Source of the DNA: Atrina japonica
Lineage: Eukaryota; Mollusca; Bivalvia; Pterioida; Pinnidae
Direction: 5' to 3'
DNA: 64,000 nt
Assembly: GCA_030159075.1 (NCBI GenBank)
Contig: BROG01000549.1
Location: forward strand, 62,001 to 126,000
Below the pieces are notes generated by a model, which searched no databases, had not been told where the DNA came from, and was given only the letters and a program-made list of their open reading frames with translations. Below are positions 61,541-64,000 of the stretch, piece by piece; positions within the stretch are counted from its first letter, which is position 1, and the number at the start of each line of letters is the position of its first letter. Both the position numbers and the translations under genes were made by a program.

Positions 61541-62330
61541 TTACTGACAAACAATACCAAACTCTCAATAGGTTTTTACACAATACAAAACTGTATACAG
61601 GAACATATTTCTGACATATATCTAGCACTAGATGTACCGGAACAACTTGTGATGGCGTACCAATGTGACGATTTAGAATGTTCAATATTGTGGTTAACAA
61701 CGCTACTCAAAAACAAAGTTCATTCTACCTTGTTTCTTTGTGATGATTTGTATATTGATGTAGAACTGCACGATTTACACCAACAGAATTCACCAAGTCA
61801 TGAACATTCAGGGCGATAAGTACTGATGCGTAGGCTTGTAGACATCAACATGAATAAACATCATATAATAATAATAATGTTTTCAATTCTATGTTTGGAA
61901 ACATTGTAAAGAACAAACAAGTCAGATGTATAATAAGACATGTCCTCTCGTAATGATCTCGGGGACAAAATTGCTAATTTTGGAAACAAAGGTTAGGTTT
62001 TATCTTACAGTGATTTGAGATTAATGGTAAACAAACGGGTGAATTTAGAGTTCATATTTTAAAGTCTTTCCGATTTATATCTTCCGGGGGTGTTTAGGTC
62101 TGTTACATCTAAAGATGCCGTACAGATAAAGGCACGCGCGAGAGACTCTCTAAGACTCTATGACGTCATAAGACACTTGATATATTTGTTTTGATACAAC
62201 ATTATCCAAACATTCATTGATAAAAATTTACTACGAAAATTACTCAACTTGAAAAGACGATCGGGGACACAGTCAGGTTATTACAAACTGTAATACTACG
62301 TAAACCGTTCCATCTTTACCTCCGCATCAG
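61541..62330. other. Upstream region of the 62331 ORF
   Basis: No gene recognised. A candidate acceptor (polypyrimidine tract and CGCATCAG) directly precedes the ATG at 62331, so the ORF may be a downstream exon. Confidence 0.4.
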
Positions 62331-62921
62331 ATGTTAACAGACAAGCTTTCGCCCGAAGAAATGGCAGTACCAATTATTATCGTAACACAAGAGCCTAATG
62401 ACAAATCAAATGACCAGAACAAGATTACCAGAGTAGACAAACGATCCGAACACATAGCCAGAAAAAGAAATTTTTCCGACGGTTCTATAGACAGACGATG
62501 TCATTCTGCGGATTATTTGCGCATTAGTGCCGAAAATCGTCCATCGTCTGCAAGTGCCGTAGAAAAGGTATCAAGTTTTGAAGCTTTGGACAAGAAACTT
62601 TCGTCAACTCAAACCATGTTTCTATCTTCATCAGTTCCGTCTGTTGTCAGTGCCAAGGAAACGCATGCAGTGTGCGAATGTTTCTTGCATAAAACATATG
62701 AATCGAATTACGGACCTGGGCTAAACGGGAAACATCTAGTGAGTTTCTTCAAAATCTGGAATAAAAAAGATAATTTCGATAGTGTTGCCATGCGTGCCAA
62801 ACCAGATCGGCCATCTTCCCTGAGGAGAACTGGACAGTTTAGAGACTGTGGTTGTGTTACTAGAGAATTTGCTAAAAATCACAGAAAATGTTGTGAAACA
62901 ACATGCCACTGCTCAAACTGA
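62331..62921 (+). CDS. Uncharacterised Ser-rich protein with Cys-rich end
   Basis: 196 codons from ATG to TGA, intact. The first half is charged and Ser-rich with possible phosphosites (RKRNFSDGS, RRCHSADYL, RPSSAS). The end is rich in cysteine (DCGCV, RKCCETTCHCSN). There is no signal peptide or membrane segment. The residue pattern looks like a real protein, and a polyadenylation signal lies 350 bp downstream. The frame may be a single exon gene or the last exon of a longer one, since a splice-acceptor-like sequence precedes its ATG. I do not recognise the family. Confidence 0.5.
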   Translation: MLTDKLSPEEMAVPIIIVTQEPNDKSNDQNKITRVDKRSEHIARKRNFSDGSIDRRCHSADYLRISAENRPSSASAVEKVSSFEALDKKLSSTQTMFLSSSVPSVVSAKETHAVCECFLHKTYESNYGPGLNGKHLVSFFKIWNKKDNFDSVAMRAKPDRPSSLRRTGQFRDCGCVTREFAKNHRKCCETTCHCSN

Positions 62922-63835
62922 TACAGACAAGGAATCCAAATGTCCAGACAACTTAGACGACTGGGTCGATCAAACCTGAAATCATCCGATGGAGAGATGA
63001 AGGCTGATGATAAAAAACCGATATTTTGCATTGAATAATCAAAATAGAATTACGGTTATCGATTGTGACGCATACAGTCTGCGACGCTTGAAACTTGCAG
63101 TTATATAATTGAGATGGGACGGTTAATCGGAATACTTGGTAAATCGAAGCCACGAGAAAAGGTTAGAGTAAAGGAGTACAGCCAGGCACGTATAGTTAAT
63201 TTAATTTGAAGAGACATCTTAGCAGAAATGTAATTTATAGTTTTTTGTATCGGTAGTGTATAATGTTAATCAAATAAACTCGTCAATATATAAAAGTCAT
63301 AATACTTTTAAAAGACTTATGATAGGAATTTGGAACATTATAGATATATGTATAACCAACAGAGGTTATTCAAAAGGGAATGAAATCGGGTTAACTGGTG
63401 ACGATTTTGTTGTAGGAGTCGTTTTAAATACAATTTTAGCAGAACAGACGTTTAAATTGTCTATTCATTCTTTTACATTTATGAAATTGTCTTTGCAATA
63501 TTGTTTGAATTATTTCCCTTTTCAATTACTTGTTTGATTGAATTAATTAAAGAATTATCATATACCAATGGTGACCAGTGGTCATCATCTTATCTAATTT
63601 TTTGTTTGGACTCATGGCTGGTGGAGAAAATCTTTGACCGAGTAGTTAGATAATTGCGCATTTAATCACGATGCCCCTCACCTCTAGATAGTGCACTTTC
63701 GAACCCGCTACTAACTATTAAAATGATTGTTCAAGGGAAATGGCCAATTTACTTTAAAACGTTTAATTTTGCAGCATTGATATAGTTACAGGGGATGTAA
63801 ATATATGGGCGAAGTGATGAGACATGATCAAATGT
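62922..63835. other. 3' flank; nothing else recognised
   Basis: It may be the 3' UTR of the preceding ORF. The 93-codon frame at 63256-63537 lacks any family resemblance. Confidence 0.4.
63273..63278 (+). terminator. Candidate polyadenylation signal
   Basis: AATAAA about 350 bp downstream of the stop at 62921. Confidence 0.35.
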
Positions 63836-63836
63836 G

Positions 63837-64000
63837 ATGTACATGCCTCTGTTTTGTTTGTGCACCAAACTAACTCTGTTCCTACAATACGTTATAACCT
63901 GCGTTTAAGTTTGTTTCATTTATGTGTTTTATATGTAGTATCATATGGATATTAACAATGTACATACCTCTGTTTTGTTTGTGCACCAAACTGACTCTGT
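63837..64000 (+). repeat. Tandem repeat, ~121 bp period, cut by window end
   Basis: CTCTGTTTTGTTTGTGCACC at about 63846 recurs at about 63967 with the same flanks (TGTACAT and AACT(A/G)ACTCTGT). The second copy runs past the end. Confidence 0.8.

Noticed and set aside
61281..61700. 139-codon Ser/Ile/Tyr-rich frame
   Set aside because: It is a translation of the GATA microsatellite.

Overview
The window is AT-rich animal genomic DNA. Genes are split by GT-AG introns and are sparse among microsatellites, tRNA-derived SINEs, small inverted-repeat elements and decayed retroelements. Two secreted ependymin-related genes and the repeat types suggest a lophotrochozoan, most likely a bivalve mollusc. 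That is inference, because no species marker is present.

Layout. 1-7.4 kb holds a decayed, 5'-truncated Ty3/gypsy-type element with RNase H, integrase, a chromodomain-like tail and a third, envelope-like reading frame. 8.8-14.4 kb (minus strand) holds an intact six-exon ependymin-related gene, EPDR copy 1. 14.4-25.2 kb is intergenic and repeat-rich. 25.2-43.2 kb (minus strand) holds a second six-exon ependymin-related gene, EPDR copy 2, with the same exon order and phases. Its 12.8 kb first intron contains a 9.9 kb Polinton/Maverick (adintovirus-like) element at 32,789-42,715. 45.4-49.2 kb is a gag-only LTR element whose 5' LTR is split by a foldback element. 52.3-53.8 kb (minus strand) is a two-exon gene for a secreted, probably GPI-anchored protein that resembles skeletal organic-matrix proteins. 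56.1-61.2 kb is a 5 kb minisatellite followed by a GATA-type microsatellite. 62.3-62.9 kb is a 196-codon open frame of unknown function.

The Polinton-like element is the most notable system. It has ~247 bp terminal inverted repeats that are about 98% identical. It encodes a double-jelly-roll major capsid protein, a penton-like minor capsid protein, an A32-type packaging ATPase, the front part of a retroviral-type integrase, a possible single-strand DNA-binding protein, and about ten small proteins, several predicted to span the membrane. No B-family DNA polymerase or adenain-type protease is present. A junction next to the left repeat joins the start of one gene to a truncated integrase, which points to an internal deletion. 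Most large genes carry one to three frameshifts, often at homopolymers or short tandem repeats. Two compact regulatory features stand out: a perfect 36 bp palindrome between two divergent genes, and a TATAAAA-like motif lying directly against many start codons.

The EPDR genes and the GPI-anchored gene look functional. The two retroelements and the Polinton are broken in this copy.
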